Shown: positions 28,159 to 38,328, numbered from the stretch's first letter. The stretch is 64,000 nt of DNA from JAEXOD01 sp963663265 (GCA_963663265.2 CAXXXM010000002.1:434001-498000); one strand, 5' to 3'. A program made the numbers and translations. The notes: generated from the sequence alone by a model not told the origin.

Positions 28159-29248
28159 TTGGAGCTACTACGTCCCTTGATTTAATAAATTTTAATGCTA
28201 TATTAATTACAATACCAATTGCTATACAAAATGTTAATATTGAAGTACCACCAAAGCTAATGAATGGTAATGTAATACCTGTAACTGGAACAGCACCCGA
28301 TACCACCGCCGCATTAACCAATGCGTTAAGCGTAATTGAGAGTGTAATTCCAAATCCAAGCATTTTGCCAAACATATCAGGGCATTTATAAGATATTAAT
28401 ACCCCCAATGCAAATAAAGCTAAATATGCTAACAATACTATAACAGTACCAACAAAACCAAACTGTTCGCCTAAAATTGCGTAAATAAAATCACCATAAG
28501 CTTCAGGTAAAAACAAATCACTTTGTCTTGATTGACCAAGTCCTTTTCCGGTTAAGCCACCACTACCCAAAGCAACTTTTGATTGATATGACTGCAAGTT
28601 TACTGATTGTGTTTGTTCTTTTGCCAAACCTAAAAACGAATAAATTCTTTCTCTTGAGTGAGTAAACGACATCAACAGAACAAGACCGATTGCACCAACT
28701 ATCATTGAGGTAATAATTAAATGTTTATATCTTGCACCGGCAACATATAACATTGCGAAACCGGTTACCATAATTAAAATACTTGTACTTAGGTTTGGTT
28801 GAATTACTATCAAGCCGACAACTAAAAACAACCAAGTTATTACATGTATATATCCATTCTTAAAATCTCTAATTAACTCACCTTTTCTTTCAATAAGATT
28901 AGCAAGGTGAATAATAATTATAAGCTTAGCAAACTCAGCCGGTTGGAAAGTAACAAAACCCAAGTTTAACCAACGTGATGCTCCTTTTTTTGCAATACCC
29001 ATCACAAGTGTTAAAAACAGCAAAAAGACAATTGACATCAGCAAAAGTTTGCTCCACTTCTTAAAATATTCGTAGGGCATATATGCAAATGCAAACATTA
29101 AGAAAAGTGCAGCACCTACTTTAGCAACATGACTGAATAACATACCATAGTTTTTACTCATTCCGCTGCTGGCACCCAACACCAAAACTACACCAAGCAT
29201 AACTAAAGTAATTACTAATGTCATTAATGTTCTGTAAACTGCTTTCAT
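28142..29248 (-). CDS. ftsW: Peptidoglycan glycosyltransferase FtsW (SEDS family)
   Basis: FtsW polymerises lipid II at the septum with its partner FtsI. The 368-residue protein has about ten membrane helices and the SEDS markers GASRWLNLG with the following FQPAEFAKL, QPNLSTSI (catalytic Asp is often found in the later loop), and the C-terminal PVTGITLPFISFGGTS. The context between murD and murG supports FtsW over RodA. Confidence 0.95.
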   Translation of the reverse strand: MKAVYRTLMTLVITLVMLGVVLVLGASSGMSKNYGMLFSHVAKVGAALFLMFAFAYMPYEYFKKWSKLLLMSIVFLLFLTLVMGIAKKGASRWLNLGFVTFQPAEFAKLIIIIHLANLIERKGELIRDFKNGYIHVITWLFLVVGLIVIQPNLSTSILIMVTGFAMLYVAGARYKHLIITSMIVGAIGLVLLMSFTHSRERIYSFLGLAKEQTQSVNLQSYQSKVALGSGGLTGKGLGQSRQSDLFLPEAYGDFIYAILGEQFGFVGTVIVLLAYLALFALGVLISYKCPDMFGKMLGFGITLSITLNALVNAAVVSGAVPVTGITLPFISFGGTSILTFCIAIGIVINIALKFIKSRDVVAPNEILS

Positions 29249-29265
29249 AATCTTCTTTTTACTTC

Positions 29266-30615
29266 TTATAATTTATTTACAATATTCTTAAATACTTCAC
29301 CGCGATGTTCATAGCTATTAAACATATCGAACGAAGCACAAGCAGGAGAAAGAAGTACTATATCATTTTCTTCAGCTTCTCTTTTTGCACTTGTTAAACA
29401 ATCTTCCAATGTATCTTTCTTTTCAGTTGGAACAACATCACAGAAAAAGTTATATACTTTATCTGCCGATGAACCAATTGCATATATTTTTTTTACGTTA
29501 TTTAATACGGGAGTTTTAATCTGATTGTAATCGTTCCCTTTATCTTTTCCACCTAAAATTAAATAAATAGGATTTTTGAAACTTCTAAGGGCATACCAAA
29601 CAGCATCAACATTTGTAGCTTTACTATCATTAATGTAACGAACACCATTAATTTCTCTCACAAATTCCAACCTATGCTCAACTCCGGGAAATGTTGCAAA
29701 AGCATCAACTATTTTTGCATTATCAACTTTTAATAATTTTAGAACGGCTAATACAGATAACGAGTTATATAAATTATGCTCTCCTTTAATACTTAAATCG
29801 CTTACTTTACAAACTTGTTCAGTAATACCATTATTAACAAAATAAAGAATTCCATCAACTGAATATGCACCAAAGTTTACAGCTTGTTTAATAGAAAAAC
29901 TAACTTTATTTACATTAGTATTGTAAGAATCAAATTCATTTATTTTTTCATCATCACAATTAAAAATGTAATAATCCTCTTCATTCTGATTTTTCGTAAT
30001 CAATAATTTGGAAGCTGCATATTTACCGTAATCGTAATCATATCTATCTAAATGATCAGGAGTAATATTTATTAAAATGGAATAATTTGGTTTAAATGTA
30101 TCGATATAATCCAGCTGGAAACTGGAAATTTCAAGAGCTACATATTCATTTTCCTTTACATCTTCAACAACTTCGCTAAAAGCTAAGCCAATATTACCGC
30201 CAACATGAGCTTTAATTCCACATTTATTAAGTGCATAGTGGCATAAGGAAGTTGTAGTTGTTTTTCCATTTGTGCCTGTAATGGCAATTATTTTACCTTT
30301 ACAAAACCACGATGCAAATTCAATTTCGCTTATAATTTTTATTCCCCTACTTTTTGCTTCTTCCAAAACAGGAGATTTAGTAGGTACCCCTGGACTTGTA
30401 ATTATAAAATCGCAATCAAATACTTTATCGGAGTGTTCACCAAACTCAAAATTTATACCTGAATCAGTTAATTGATTTTTTGCGTTTTCAAGTTTCTCTA
30501 CTGAACCTTTATCGCTTACAAAGGGAACTGCTCCATATTTTTTTGCTAATTTAGCAGCACCAATACCGCTTCTTACGGCACCTAAAATTGTAATTTTTTT
30601 GTTTTGTATATTCAT
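29266..30615 (-). CDS. murD: UDP-N-acetylmuramoyl-L-alanine-D-glutamate ligase
   Basis: MurD adds D-Glu, the second residue of the stem peptide. Visible are the N-terminal Rossmann-like ILGAVRSGIGAAKLA, TSPGVP, the ATP loop GTNGKTTT, ALEISSFQLD, NITPDHLDRY and the C-terminal LILGGKDKGNDY and LLSPACASFDMF. The 449-residue length is normal. It abuts mraY (stop and start share one base). Confidence 0.97.
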   Translation of the reverse strand: MNIQNKKITILGAVRSGIGAAKLAKKYGAVPFVSDKGSVEKLENAKNQLTDSGINFEFGEHSDKVFDCDFIITSPGVPTKSPVLEEAKSRGIKIISEIEFASWFCKGKIIAITGTNGKTTTTSLCHYALNKCGIKAHVGGNIGLAFSEVVEDVKENEYVALEISSFQLDYIDTFKPNYSILINITPDHLDRYDYDYGKYAASKLLITKNQNEEDYYIFNCDDEKINEFDSYNTNVNKVSFSIKQAVNFGAYSVDGILYFVNNGITEQVCKVSDLSIKGEHNLYNSLSVLAVLKLLKVDNAKIVDAFATFPGVEHRLEFVREINGVRYINDSKATNVDAVWYALRSFKNPIYLILGGKDKGNDYNQIKTPVLNNVKKIYAIGSSADKVYNFFCDVVPTEKKDTLEDCLTSAKREAEENDIVLLSPACASFDMFNSYEHRGEVFKNIVNKL

Positions 30616-31724
30616 TATCGTATCTTAAATGAAGCTAAGCTAATTAATGTTAAAACAATAGTAATTATGTAAAATCTTATAACAATTTTTGGTTCCTGCC
30701 ATCCAACCATTTCAAAATGATGATGTATTGGAGCCATTTTAAAAACTCGTTTACCTTCTCCAAATCTCTTTTTTGTGTACTTAAAGTATAATCTTTGGAT
30801 AATTACAGAAACAGTTTCCATAAAATATATACCCCCCAATAAAGGAAGTAAAAGCTCTTTTTTAATCAATATAGCTATTACTCCTAAAGCTCCACCTAAA
30901 GCTAAAGAACCTGTATCGCCCATAAATACTTGAGCTGGATAAAAATTAAACCACAAAAAACCCAAACCGGCACCAATTAAGGCAGCAATGTAAACTGTTA
31001 ATTCCCCTGACCCTGGTAAAAACATTATGTTCAAATAATCGGAATAAATAACGTTTCCTGTAACATAGCTGATTACAGCTAATGCTAACATTACAATCAA
31101 CATTGTACCCATTGCCAATCCATCTAAACCATCTGTTAAGTTTACAGCGTTGGATGTAGCGGTAATAATAAAAATAACAGCTGGAATATAAAAGTAAGAG
31201 AAATCAAAATTTAAATTCTTAAAAAACGGCAATGTTGTTTCTGTTGTATAATTACTAAACTCCGGCATATAATAAATTGCCAATCCTACAACCAATCCTA
31301 TTAATACTTGACCTAATAATTTGTAGCGTGCTATTAACCCATTAGGAAACTTTCGTACTACTTTTAAATAATCATCATAAAAGCCTACAATACTCAACCA
31401 AATGGTAACAAGCAATGTAAGAATTATATACGAACTACTAATATCGCCCCATAATAAAACGGGAATAACAACAGAAAGGATAATTATAACTCCACCCATT
31501 GTTGGTGTTCCTGCTTTAGATTTATGCGATTTTGGACCTTCTTCTTTTATTGTTTCACCAATCTGCTTTTTACGCAAAAAATTGATTATTTTAGGACCAA
31601 AATAAAATGCAATAAACATTGCTGTAATGGCAGCAAGTATAGATCTAAAAGATAAATACTTAAAAACATCAAATCCCGGAGGAGAATATTTTTTGTTAAT
31701 ATAGTCAAATAGGTAGTATAACAT
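30615..31724 (-). CDS. mraY: Phospho-N-acetylmuramoyl-pentapeptide transferase
   Basis: MraY makes lipid I by moving phospho-MurNAc-pentapeptide to undecaprenyl phosphate. The 369-residue, ten-helix protein carries KAGTPTMGG, FYDDYLK (catalytic Asp pair), NAVNLTDGLDGLA, GDTGSLALGG and the cytoplasmic MAPIHHHFE histidine motif. It directly follows murF in the cluster. Confidence 0.98.
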   Translation of the reverse strand: MLYYLFDYINKKYSPPGFDVFKYLSFRSILAAITAMFIAFYFGPKIINFLRKKQIGETIKEEGPKSHKSKAGTPTMGGVIIILSVVIPVLLWGDISSSYIILTLLVTIWLSIVGFYDDYLKVVRKFPNGLIARYKLLGQVLIGLVVGLAIYYMPEFSNYTTETTLPFFKNLNFDFSYFYIPAVIFIITATSNAVNLTDGLDGLAMGTMLIVMLALAVISYVTGNVIYSDYLNIMFLPGSGELTVYIAALIGAGLGFLWFNFYPAQVFMGDTGSLALGGALGVIAILIKKELLLPLLGGIYFMETVSVIIQRLYFKYTKKRFGEGKRVFKMAPIHHHFEMVGWQEPKIVIRFYIITIVLTLISLASFKIR

Positions 31725-33110
31725 TTAATTTCCCCGCTCTAATAATAATTTTACGAATTCTTCCATCTTCATCCCTCTTGAACCTTTTACAAGCACCACA
31801 GAATTTGCCACATCTATTTTCTTAACTAAAGAAGCTAATTCCTCTCTTTCAGTAAAATAGCTGCATTCTATATTGGAAGATTTTAATTCTTCATAAATAT
31901 ATTTTGTAAAGCTGCCAAGTAATAAAACTTTATTTAGATCACTATTTTTTATTGCATCTGCTACATCTATATGTAATTGTTTTGCATTATCTCCTAATTC
32001 AAACATATCACCCAATATGGCAATTTTTGTATTGTGTGTAGTAATTTTTGAAAGCATAAAAAGAGCAGCTTTCATTGAATCAGGATTTGCATTATATGTA
32101 TCGTCAACCACCAAATAATCTTTCACTTCATTAACTTGTAATCTACCTTTAACTGATTTAAGATTACAAATTCCCTTTATTAAATCTTCAATGCTTAATC
32201 CAACATAATTAGCAATTGCAGATGCAGCCAACACATTTTTTGCACTCGTTAAACCGTAAACAGGAAGATTACATTCAACAGTATTGTTAGAAAATGATAT
32301 TGATAAATTAATTCTCCCTTTTTCATCATAGCCGTTAATTTTGCCTTCAACATCGGCATCATGTTCAAATGAATAAGTGATTTTTTTTCTTATTTCATCA
32401 ACTTTTTGCACCAACAAATTATCATCTAAATTAAAAAATACAGCACCATTATTTTCGACTGTCTCTTCAAACAGAGCATACTTTTCGTTCAAAACCCCAT
32501 CTCTATCTTTTAAATATTCTAAATGCGAATCGCCAATATTTGTTATTACAGCTAAATCCGGATTAGCAATTTTTGCAGTATAGCTAATTTCATTATAGTG
32601 ATTTGTTCCATGTTCTAATATTAAAATATCTGTATCTGAATCAGCATTTAATATTGTTAAGGGAACACCTATGTGATTATTATTATTACTTTCTGTCTTT
32701 ACAACATTATATTTTGTTGATAATATTGTTGCCAAATATTCTTTTGTAGAAGTTTTTCCATTACTTCCGGTAATAGAAATTACTTTTGCAGTAAGTTTAT
32801 TACGCCAAACATTTGCAATTTTACCAAGTGCTATTGTTGTATCTTCGTAAGAAAAAACCGCTGCATCTAATTTGCTATATAAATGAGCTTTGTTTTTTTC
32901 AACAACAACACCGGTTGCCCCTGCATTTACAACAGAATCAATAAAATCGTGTCCATCAAACTTTTCACCTTTAATAGCAACAAACAAAGAATTATTAACA
33001 ACTTTTCTTGAATCTATTACAACCGATTCAAAATATTGATTATTCCCCTTAATAAGTTCTGTATTGGGAATTGATAATAAGTCGTTAATATTTAATTTAA
33101 TTTTTTCCAT
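31725..33110 (-). CDS. murF: UDP-MurNAc-tripeptide-D-Ala-D-Ala ligase
   Basis: MurF completes the pentapeptide by adding D-Ala-D-Ala. The 461-residue protein shows the N-terminal substrate domain with SIPNTELIKG and FVAIKGEKFDGHDF, the ATP loop GSNGKTSTKE, NIGDSHLEYL, DDTYNANPDSM and LGDMFELGD. Its start codon (33110-33108) lies inside the end of murE, an overlap of 19 bases, which suggests coupled translation. Confidence 0.97.
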   Translation of the reverse strand: MEKIKLNINDLLSIPNTELIKGNNQYFESVVIDSRKVVNNSLFVAIKGEKFDGHDFIDSVVNAGATGVVVEKNKAHLYSKLDAAVFSYEDTTIALGKIANVWRNKLTAKVISITGSNGKTSTKEYLATILSTKYNVVKTESNNNNHIGVPLTILNADSDTDILILEHGTNHYNEISYTAKIANPDLAVITNIGDSHLEYLKDRDGVLNEKYALFEETVENNGAVFFNLDDNLLVQKVDEIRKKITYSFEHDADVEGKINGYDEKGRINLSISFSNNTVECNLPVYGLTSAKNVLAASAIANYVGLSIEDLIKGICNLKSVKGRLQVNEVKDYLVVDDTYNANPDSMKAALFMLSKITTHNTKIAILGDMFELGDNAKQLHIDVADAIKNSDLNKVLLLGSFTKYIYEELKSSNIECSYFTEREELASLVKKIDVANSVVLVKGSRGMKMEEFVKLLLERGN

Positions 33111-34570
33111 TCGTTAAAATATTCCAATACTTTTTCTTTGTCTGAAAAATGACTTCTTACTCCATTTACTTCAATGTAAGTTTCATGACCTTTACCGGCA
33201 ACTAAAATTATTGCATTATCTTCAGAATTTAAAACAGCTTCTTTTATTGCCTCACCTCTATCTACAATAACCTTGTAGTTTTTCGATTTAATACCGGCAA
33301 CAACATCTTTAACAATACTTTTTGGATTTTCAGTTCTTGGATTATCGCTTGTAACAATTGCCATTGTACTTAATCGTGCTGCAATTTCTCCCATTATTGG
33401 ACGTTTAGTTTTATCTCTATCACCACCACATCCAAAAACAGTATATACAGGATGATTTTCTTTATTAATACTTTGTATTGCCAACAATGCTTGTTCTAAA
33501 CTTTCAGGAGTATGCGAATAATCAACAATTGCTTTTTTATTCCCCTCGTAGTACACTTCAAATCTCCCTGGTACTTGAGGAGTGGCTTTAATTCTTTTAG
33601 CAACAGTAACAGGCTTAATTTCTGCCAAAATACCAACAACAAAAGCAGCACAACTATTATAGGCATTAAACGCTCCAATAAGCGGAGTTGATATTTTATA
33701 ATCTACTTCTTTATAAGTAACAATAAAATTTGTACCATTTAAAGAATAATTAATACTGCTCATTCTAAAATCGGCATCTTTGTTTGTGCCATAGGTAACA
33801 ACTTTTGCTTTAGTATTTTTTATCAACTTTTTGTATACTTTATCATCACAATTAACAATTGCAAATGCTGATTCTTTTAATCCATCAAAAAGTTTCTTTT
33901 TTGCTTTAATGTAATTATCAACTGTTAAATGAAAATCTAAATGATCGTGTGCCAAATTAGTAAAAATAGCAAAATCAAAATCCAAACAATCTGCTCTATG
34001 AAGTTCTAATGAATGTGAAGAAACTTCCATTACAGCAGATGTGCATTTATTTTGCAGCATTTCAACAAATAATGCATTTAAGTCATGCGATTCAGGAGTA
34101 GTTAATTTACTTTCAATTTCGCGGGCACCTGTGGAAATATTAATTGTGCCTATTAATCCACAATTCTTTCCTCCCAAAACAGACTTAACATAATTGCTTG
34201 TTGTTGTTTTACCTTTTGTTCCGGTAATACCAACAAGTTTTAGTCTTGTTGTAGGATGATTATATAAAGCAGCAGCAGCTTTTGCTAAAGTACTTCTAAC
34301 ATCAGCAACCAAAATTTTAACACAGCCGGAATGAATAAATTGTTGTTCCGGTACAATATTGTTATCTTCAAGAACAACAGCAGCAGCACCGGAATTAATA
34401 ACATTAATAATAAATTTATGTCCATCTGTTTTAAAACCTTTAACAGCAAAAAAGATAGTATCTTTTTTAATGTTGCGGGAATCGATTGAAAGGTTAGTTA
34501 CGTCCTTTACTTCGGCTTCACCGGTAACTTGAATCGCTTGGATACTATTTAACAACTCAGCTAAATTCAT
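33092..34570 (-). CDS. murE: UDP-MurNAc-L-Ala-D-Glu:meso-diaminopimelate ligase
   Basis: MurE adds the third stem-peptide residue. The ATP loop GTKGKTTT is at 117-124, and the substrate-specificity motif DNPR at 409-412, the signature of meso-diaminopimelate-adding enzymes, predicts a standard Gram-negative DAP-type wall. EVSSHSLELHR and LAHDHLDFH are present. The 492-residue length is typical. It lies one base after ftsI. Confidence 0.97.
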   Translation of the reverse strand: MNLAELLNSIQAIQVTGEAEVKDVTNLSIDSRNIKKDTIFFAVKGFKTDGHKFIINVINSGAAAVVLEDNNIVPEQQFIHSGCVKILVADVRSTLAKAAAALYNHPTTRLKLVGITGTKGKTTTSNYVKSVLGGKNCGLIGTINISTGAREIESKLTTPESHDLNALFVEMLQNKCTSAVMEVSSHSLELHRADCLDFDFAIFTNLAHDHLDFHLTVDNYIKAKKKLFDGLKESAFAIVNCDDKVYKKLIKNTKAKVVTYGTNKDADFRMSSINYSLNGTNFIVTYKEVDYKISTPLIGAFNAYNSCAAFVVGILAEIKPVTVAKRIKATPQVPGRFEVYYEGNKKAIVDYSHTPESLEQALLAIQSINKENHPVYTVFGCGGDRDKTKRPIMGEIAARLSTMAIVTSDNPRTENPKSIVKDVVAGIKSKNYKVIVDRGEAIKEAVLNSEDNAIILVAGKGHETYIEVNGVRSHFSDKEKVLEYFNEWKKLN

Positions 34571-34571
34571 T

Positions 34572-36569
34572 TTAATCTAATTTTCTGTTTTTTGGTTGAA
34601 CACATTGAATATTACAAATACTGCTTGAACTGATTTTTGATCCGGCAGAAATGCTTTGACTTACTACTTTTCCGGTTCCACTTACCTTATATTTAATTCC
34701 CAATTGCGAAAGCTTTTGTATAGCATCGCGCATTGAAAGATTTACTAAATTTGGCATTCCATCTGATAATTTTAATCGTGTTTTTGTTTCTTTTTTTGTT
34801 TTTGTTTCTTTTAAATCGCTATAAGATGATTGATTTCCCTTAACATCCACAAGTTCTTTATGGAGTTCTTTTTTAATTACAGAAGCACTTTTAATGCTAT
34901 AATCAGGCTTAAACGAATTATCTGCATTAATTATTCTTTCTGCAACTCCACGGAAAATAGGACCGGCAACTGTTCCACCATATTTTTGTTTTGAAGGGGA
35001 TGAAACCATCACATAACAAACAAGTTTTGGATTATCAACAGGGAAAAATCCAACAAAAGATGTATAATATTTACTCTTTGAATATGAACCTTTATCAAGA
35101 ATTTGCGTAGTACCGGTTTTTCCACCAATTGAAACTTTTTCAATTTTCACTGTTTTACCTGTACCGTTTTCAACAACACCAAGCATAAAGTTTTTAATTT
35201 TATCAGATGTTTTTTTGCTAATTATATCTCTTAATTTTGTCGGTTTAAATTCTTTTACATTATGTTCGGAATCAACAATTTTGCTTATTATATAAGGTTG
35301 ATAAAGGGTTCCACCATTTACCAAAGCACAATAAGCAGATGCTAATTGGATTGGAGTAACACTTAACTGATAACCATAAGCCATTACCATTTTGGTTTCT
35401 CTTTGAAATTGGCTTGGCTTATATAAAGTACCGCTCGATTCGCTTGGCATTCCAATTAAAGTTGGATTTCCAAATCCAAAATCTCGCATATATTTATAAA
35501 ACATGTCGGAATCAATTCTATCACTTAAAATTGCCATTCCAACGTTACTCGAGTTTTCAATAATCTGTTTTATGCTTAAAGCTGAATATTCGTGAGTATC
35601 ATTCACTCTATGTGAGTATTTTGTATATCTACCATTATGCGTATTAACATACTCGTGGTCTCTAACTAATTTTTCTTCTAAAAGAATACTCATTACTATT
35701 GGCTTTATTGTTGAGCCGGGTTCGTAAGGGTCTGTTAAAGCTCTGTTTTTTCTTGAGTTGTTATCAAAATCATTATACTGTTGAGGATTAAAATATGGAT
35801 AGTTAGCCATTGCAAGCACTTCACCGGTATTAGGATCCATAATTATACCTACTGCCGATTCACCGCCATATTCTGCAATTCCTTTATTTACTTCTTCTTC
35901 AAGAATTTTTTGGAAGTTTTTATTAATTGTTAAATATACTGTACTACCGGAAACTGCATTTTCACTTAAATCGCTATTTAAGGCAACAACTCTGCCATAA
36001 ACATCACATTCAAGCGTTAACAAACCATCTTTACCACGTAACTCTTTATTCAATTCTTTTTCTAATCCTTCGGCACCTCTAAATTTTCTATCAACATAAC
36101 CAAGTATGTGTGATGCAGTTACACCGTAAGGATATTCACGTGTGTAATCTTCTTGTTTAATAAAACCACTAATGGTAAAATCAGTTAACAAAATTGCTTT
36201 TTCGTTTGGAACTTTCTTTTCTAATAAAATATTTCCAACCCCGTTAGCAATTGCTTTTCTGTATTCTTCTTTTGGTCTGCCAAATATTTTAGCAAATGTA
36301 TTTATTAAAGTATCTCTATCTCTATTACGCAGCATTCTTTTATCAATATAAAAAGACTTTTCATCTTTTGTATAAGCTAAAACATCCCCATTTCTATCTT
36401 TAATAATACCACGTTCAGCTTTGGAAATAAATGTCTTTTTCTGCTGTCTTTCAGCCATATAAACATATTTTTCATGTAATGTTATTTGCACCTTATACAA
36501 GTGTTTAACAATATACATTGAAAACAACAAAATGAAAACAGCCAATATGCCAAGTCGCCACTTATTCAT
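34572..36569 (-). CDS. ftsI: Division transpeptidase FtsI (PBP3-like) with C-terminal PASTA domain
   Basis: A class B penicillin-binding protein of 665 residues. One membrane helix (about 7-26) precedes the dimerisation domain with ERGIIKDRNGDVLAY. The transpeptidase domain has all three active-site motifs: STIK (286-289), SSN (340-342) and KTG (484-486). A basic linker leads to one PASTA domain (about 610-660: MPNLVNLSMRDAIQKLSQLG). PASTA on FtsI is known in Bacteroidota and relatives. It overlaps ftsL by eight bases. Confidence 0.96.
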   Translation of the reverse strand: MNKWRLGILAVFILLFSMYIVKHLYKVQITLHEKYVYMAERQQKKTFISKAERGIIKDRNGDVLAYTKDEKSFYIDKRMLRNRDRDTLINTFAKIFGRPKEEYRKAIANGVGNILLEKKVPNEKAILLTDFTISGFIKQEDYTREYPYGVTASHILGYVDRKFRGAEGLEKELNKELRGKDGLLTLECDVYGRVVALNSDLSENAVSGSTVYLTINKNFQKILEEEVNKGIAEYGGESAVGIIMDPNTGEVLAMANYPYFNPQQYNDFDNNSRKNRALTDPYEPGSTIKPIVMSILLEEKLVRDHEYVNTHNGRYTKYSHRVNDTHEYSALSIKQIIENSSNVGMAILSDRIDSDMFYKYMRDFGFGNPTLIGMPSESSGTLYKPSQFQRETKMVMAYGYQLSVTPIQLASAYCALVNGGTLYQPYIISKIVDSEHNVKEFKPTKLRDIISKKTSDKIKNFMLGVVENGTGKTVKIEKVSIGGKTGTTQILDKGSYSKSKYYTSFVGFFPVDNPKLVCYVMVSSPSKQKYGGTVAGPIFRGVAERIINADNSFKPDYSIKSASVIKKELHKELVDVKGNQSSYSDLKETKTKKETKTRLKLSDGMPNLVNLSMRDAIQKLSQLGIKYKVSGTGKVVSQSISAGSKISSSSICNIQCVQPKNRKLD

Positions 36570-36882
36570 ATAAACTGTTTATCCTCTTTTCAATACTTTT
36601 AATATGATGCTTATCAATAACAATTTCAAAAACTCCTTCATTATTATATTCAAGTCCTAATGTATCAATTGAATATTTTACAATTCTATCTTCAGCAGAA
36701 AGCTGCTGAATAAAAACAACTTTTTCATTAATTTTGTTTTGAACCAAACTTAATGAATCTTCCAATTCGATTTTTGTTTTGGTTAATCTTCTATTTTCAA
36801 TAGAATAAACAACATTCAACGAAAATAAGCCAGCAATAATAATTGCATAGATAAATAACTTAATTAAAAAATTATTTTTCAT
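36562..36882 (-). CDS. ftsL: FtsL-like division protein
   Basis: A 106-residue bitopic protein with a membrane helix at about 8-27 and a following heptad-type coiled coil (about 30-70), as in FtsL/DivIC. FtsL holds FtsQ and FtsB in the divisome. Similarity is low, as usual for the family; the position between rsmH and ftsI decides the call. It overlaps rsmH by four bases and ftsI by eight. Confidence 0.8.
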   Translation of the reverse strand: MKNNFLIKLFIYAIIIAGLFSLNVVYSIENRRLTKTKIELEDSLSLVQNKINEKVVFIQQLSAEDRIVKYSIDTLGLEYNNEGVFEIVIDKHHIKSIEKRINSLYE

Positions 36883-37799
36883 ATTTTTTCAGCAACTCTT
36901 AACTTGGCACTGCGTGAACGCTTATTAAATTTGATTTCAGCATCAGCCGGTATTACTGGTTTCCGTGTAACCAGTTTTAAGGTCTGTTTTTTGTTACAAA
37001 TACAGATGGGAATATCATGAGGACAAACACAACTTAAAGCAGCATACTTAAAAACCTCTTTAACAATTCTATCTTCCAACGAATGATAAGATATTACTGC
37101 TATTCTTCCTTCCGGTTTTAAAAGTTCAATTGCTTTTTCTAAAAACAGTTTTAAGTCTTCAAGTTCGTTATTAACATAAATTCTTAATGCTTGAAAAACT
37201 CTGGATAATGAACTTGCAGACTTTTCTTTGTAAACTACTTTTTCAACAATTTCTCTAAGTTGCTTTGTGGTTTTAATAGGAGATAATTCTCGTTCTTCAA
37301 CTATTAGTTTAGCAATATAATTAGATTTTCTTTCTTCACCATACGTAAAAAGAATACTTGCAATCTCTTTTTGTGTTAAAGAATTTAATACATCGGCTGC
37401 ACTAATTCCAACATTCTTATTCATTCGTAAATCTAAATAAGTATCTTCGCGATATGTAAATCCCGAAGTTTTATTATCTAACTGATACGAAGAAACTCCT
37501 AAATCAACAAGAATCCCATCAAATTTGTCAATGAACTCAATTTTAGATATTTTATCAATTTCTGTAAAATTGGCATTAAATGGTTTAAATCTTTTATCTT
37601 CTTTAAATTTATCTTCACAAAATCTAATAGCATCAATATCTTTATCTGTACATACAACTTTTGCATTTGGGCCGAGCTTAGATAGCAATAACTCGGTGTG
37701 ACCTCCAAAGCCTAAAGTACCATCAAAATAGCACCCATTTACATCTTTAACTATATAAAGAACACTCTGTTCTAATAAAACCGGTATATGATTACTCAT
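36879..37799 (-). CDS. rsmH: 16S rRNA (cytosine-1402-N4) methyltransferase
   Basis: RsmH (MraW) methylates C1402 in the decoding centre of 16S rRNA. The 306-residue protein has HIPVLLEQSVLYI at the N-terminus, the SAM loop GTLGFGGHTELLL, DGILVDLGVSSYQLD and the C-terminal ISYHSLEDRIVK. It contains a Cys-rich CVCPHDIPICICNKK segment, common in RsmH. It is the second gene of the dcw cluster and overlaps mraZ by eight bases. Confidence 0.97.
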   Translation of the reverse strand: MSNHIPVLLEQSVLYIVKDVNGCYFDGTLGFGGHTELLLSKLGPNAKVVCTDKDIDAIRFCEDKFKEDKRFKPFNANFTEIDKISKIEFIDKFDGILVDLGVSSYQLDNKTSGFTYREDTYLDLRMNKNVGISAADVLNSLTQKEIASILFTYGEERKSNYIAKLIVEERELSPIKTTKQLREIVEKVVYKEKSASSLSRVFQALRIYVNNELEDLKLFLEKAIELLKPEGRIAVISYHSLEDRIVKEVFKYAALSCVCPHDIPICICNKKQTLKLVTRKPVIPADAEIKFNKRSRSAKLRVAEKI

Positions 37800-38244
37800 C
37801 GCGTTTTCTACTCATTACCTTTGCAGCAATTTCTGCATACGACATATTAACTGCTTTTTTGCTTGCTTCAAAAATTTCAGGATTCCAAATTTCAATATGC
37901 TTAACAGTACCTAATATTAAAACGTCACGTTCAATACCGGCAAATTCTATTAAAGTTTTAGGAAGTACTAACCTTGATTGGTTATCTAAATTATCTTCTG
38001 AACAGAGTTCTACAAACAATCTTAAAAAGTTTGAAGCATCTGTATCAAAGTCATCTAAGTTTTCTAAGCGGGGTTCAATTTCTTTCGTCCATATATCTTT
38101 TGGATAAAGATAAATGCATTGAGCAAGACCTCTAATCATTACGAACGTCTCCCGTGCTTCCGGGGATAATGTCTTCCGGAATCTTGCAGGGATGCTGATT
38201 CTGTTCTTTGCGTCTATGGAATAATTGAAACTACCTAAAAACAT
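37792..38244 (-). CDS. mraZ: Transcriptional regulator MraZ
   Basis: MraZ is an AbrB-fold DNA-binding protein that usually controls the dcw operon it heads. The 150-residue protein has two swapped-hairpin repeats: FNYSIDAKNRISIPARFR and the later DNQSRLVLPKTLIEFAG. I place the start at ATG 38244, where the standard MFLGS-type N-terminus begins and AAGGAAAG lies just upstream; the open frame reaching 38280 lacks such a site. It is transcribed first in the cluster. Confidence 0.96.
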   Translation of the reverse strand: MFLGSFNYSIDAKNRISIPARFRKTLSPEARETFVMIRGLAQCIYLYPKDIWTKEIEPRLENLDDFDTDASNFLRLFVELCSEDNLDNQSRLVLPKTLIEFAGIERDVLILGTVKHIEIWNPEIFEASKKAVNMSYAEIAAKVMSRKRDE

Positions 38245-38277
38245 ATACTTTCCTTGGGTTTTTTTGGGAAAATTCAA

Positions 38278-38289
38278 CACTTTCTCCCA
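38278..38289 (-). promoter_or_regulatory. Possible MraZ operator in the mraZ leader
   Basis: On the minus strand the leader reads TGGGAGAAAGTG (38289-38278). TGGGN repeats are bound by E. coli MraZ, and AAAGTG-type repeats by mycoplasma MraZ; here one copy of each lies between the candidate -10 box and the start codon. A further TTCCCA lies about 15 bases downstream in inverse orientation. Autoregulation is inference. Confidence 0.35.
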
Positions 38290-38298
38290 CTAAGGTGT

Positions 38299-38328
38299 AA
38301 AATAAATGTTTTTCGTGTCCAAAGTCAA
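38299..38328 (-). promoter_or_regulatory. Candidate promoter of the dcw cluster
   Basis: On the minus strand TTGACT (38328-38323) and TATTTT (38304-38299) are separated by 18 bases, close to a sigma-70 consensus. It is 55 bases upstream of the mraZ start. In Bacteroidota, promoters often follow a different consensus, so the match is suggestive only. Confidence 0.4.
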
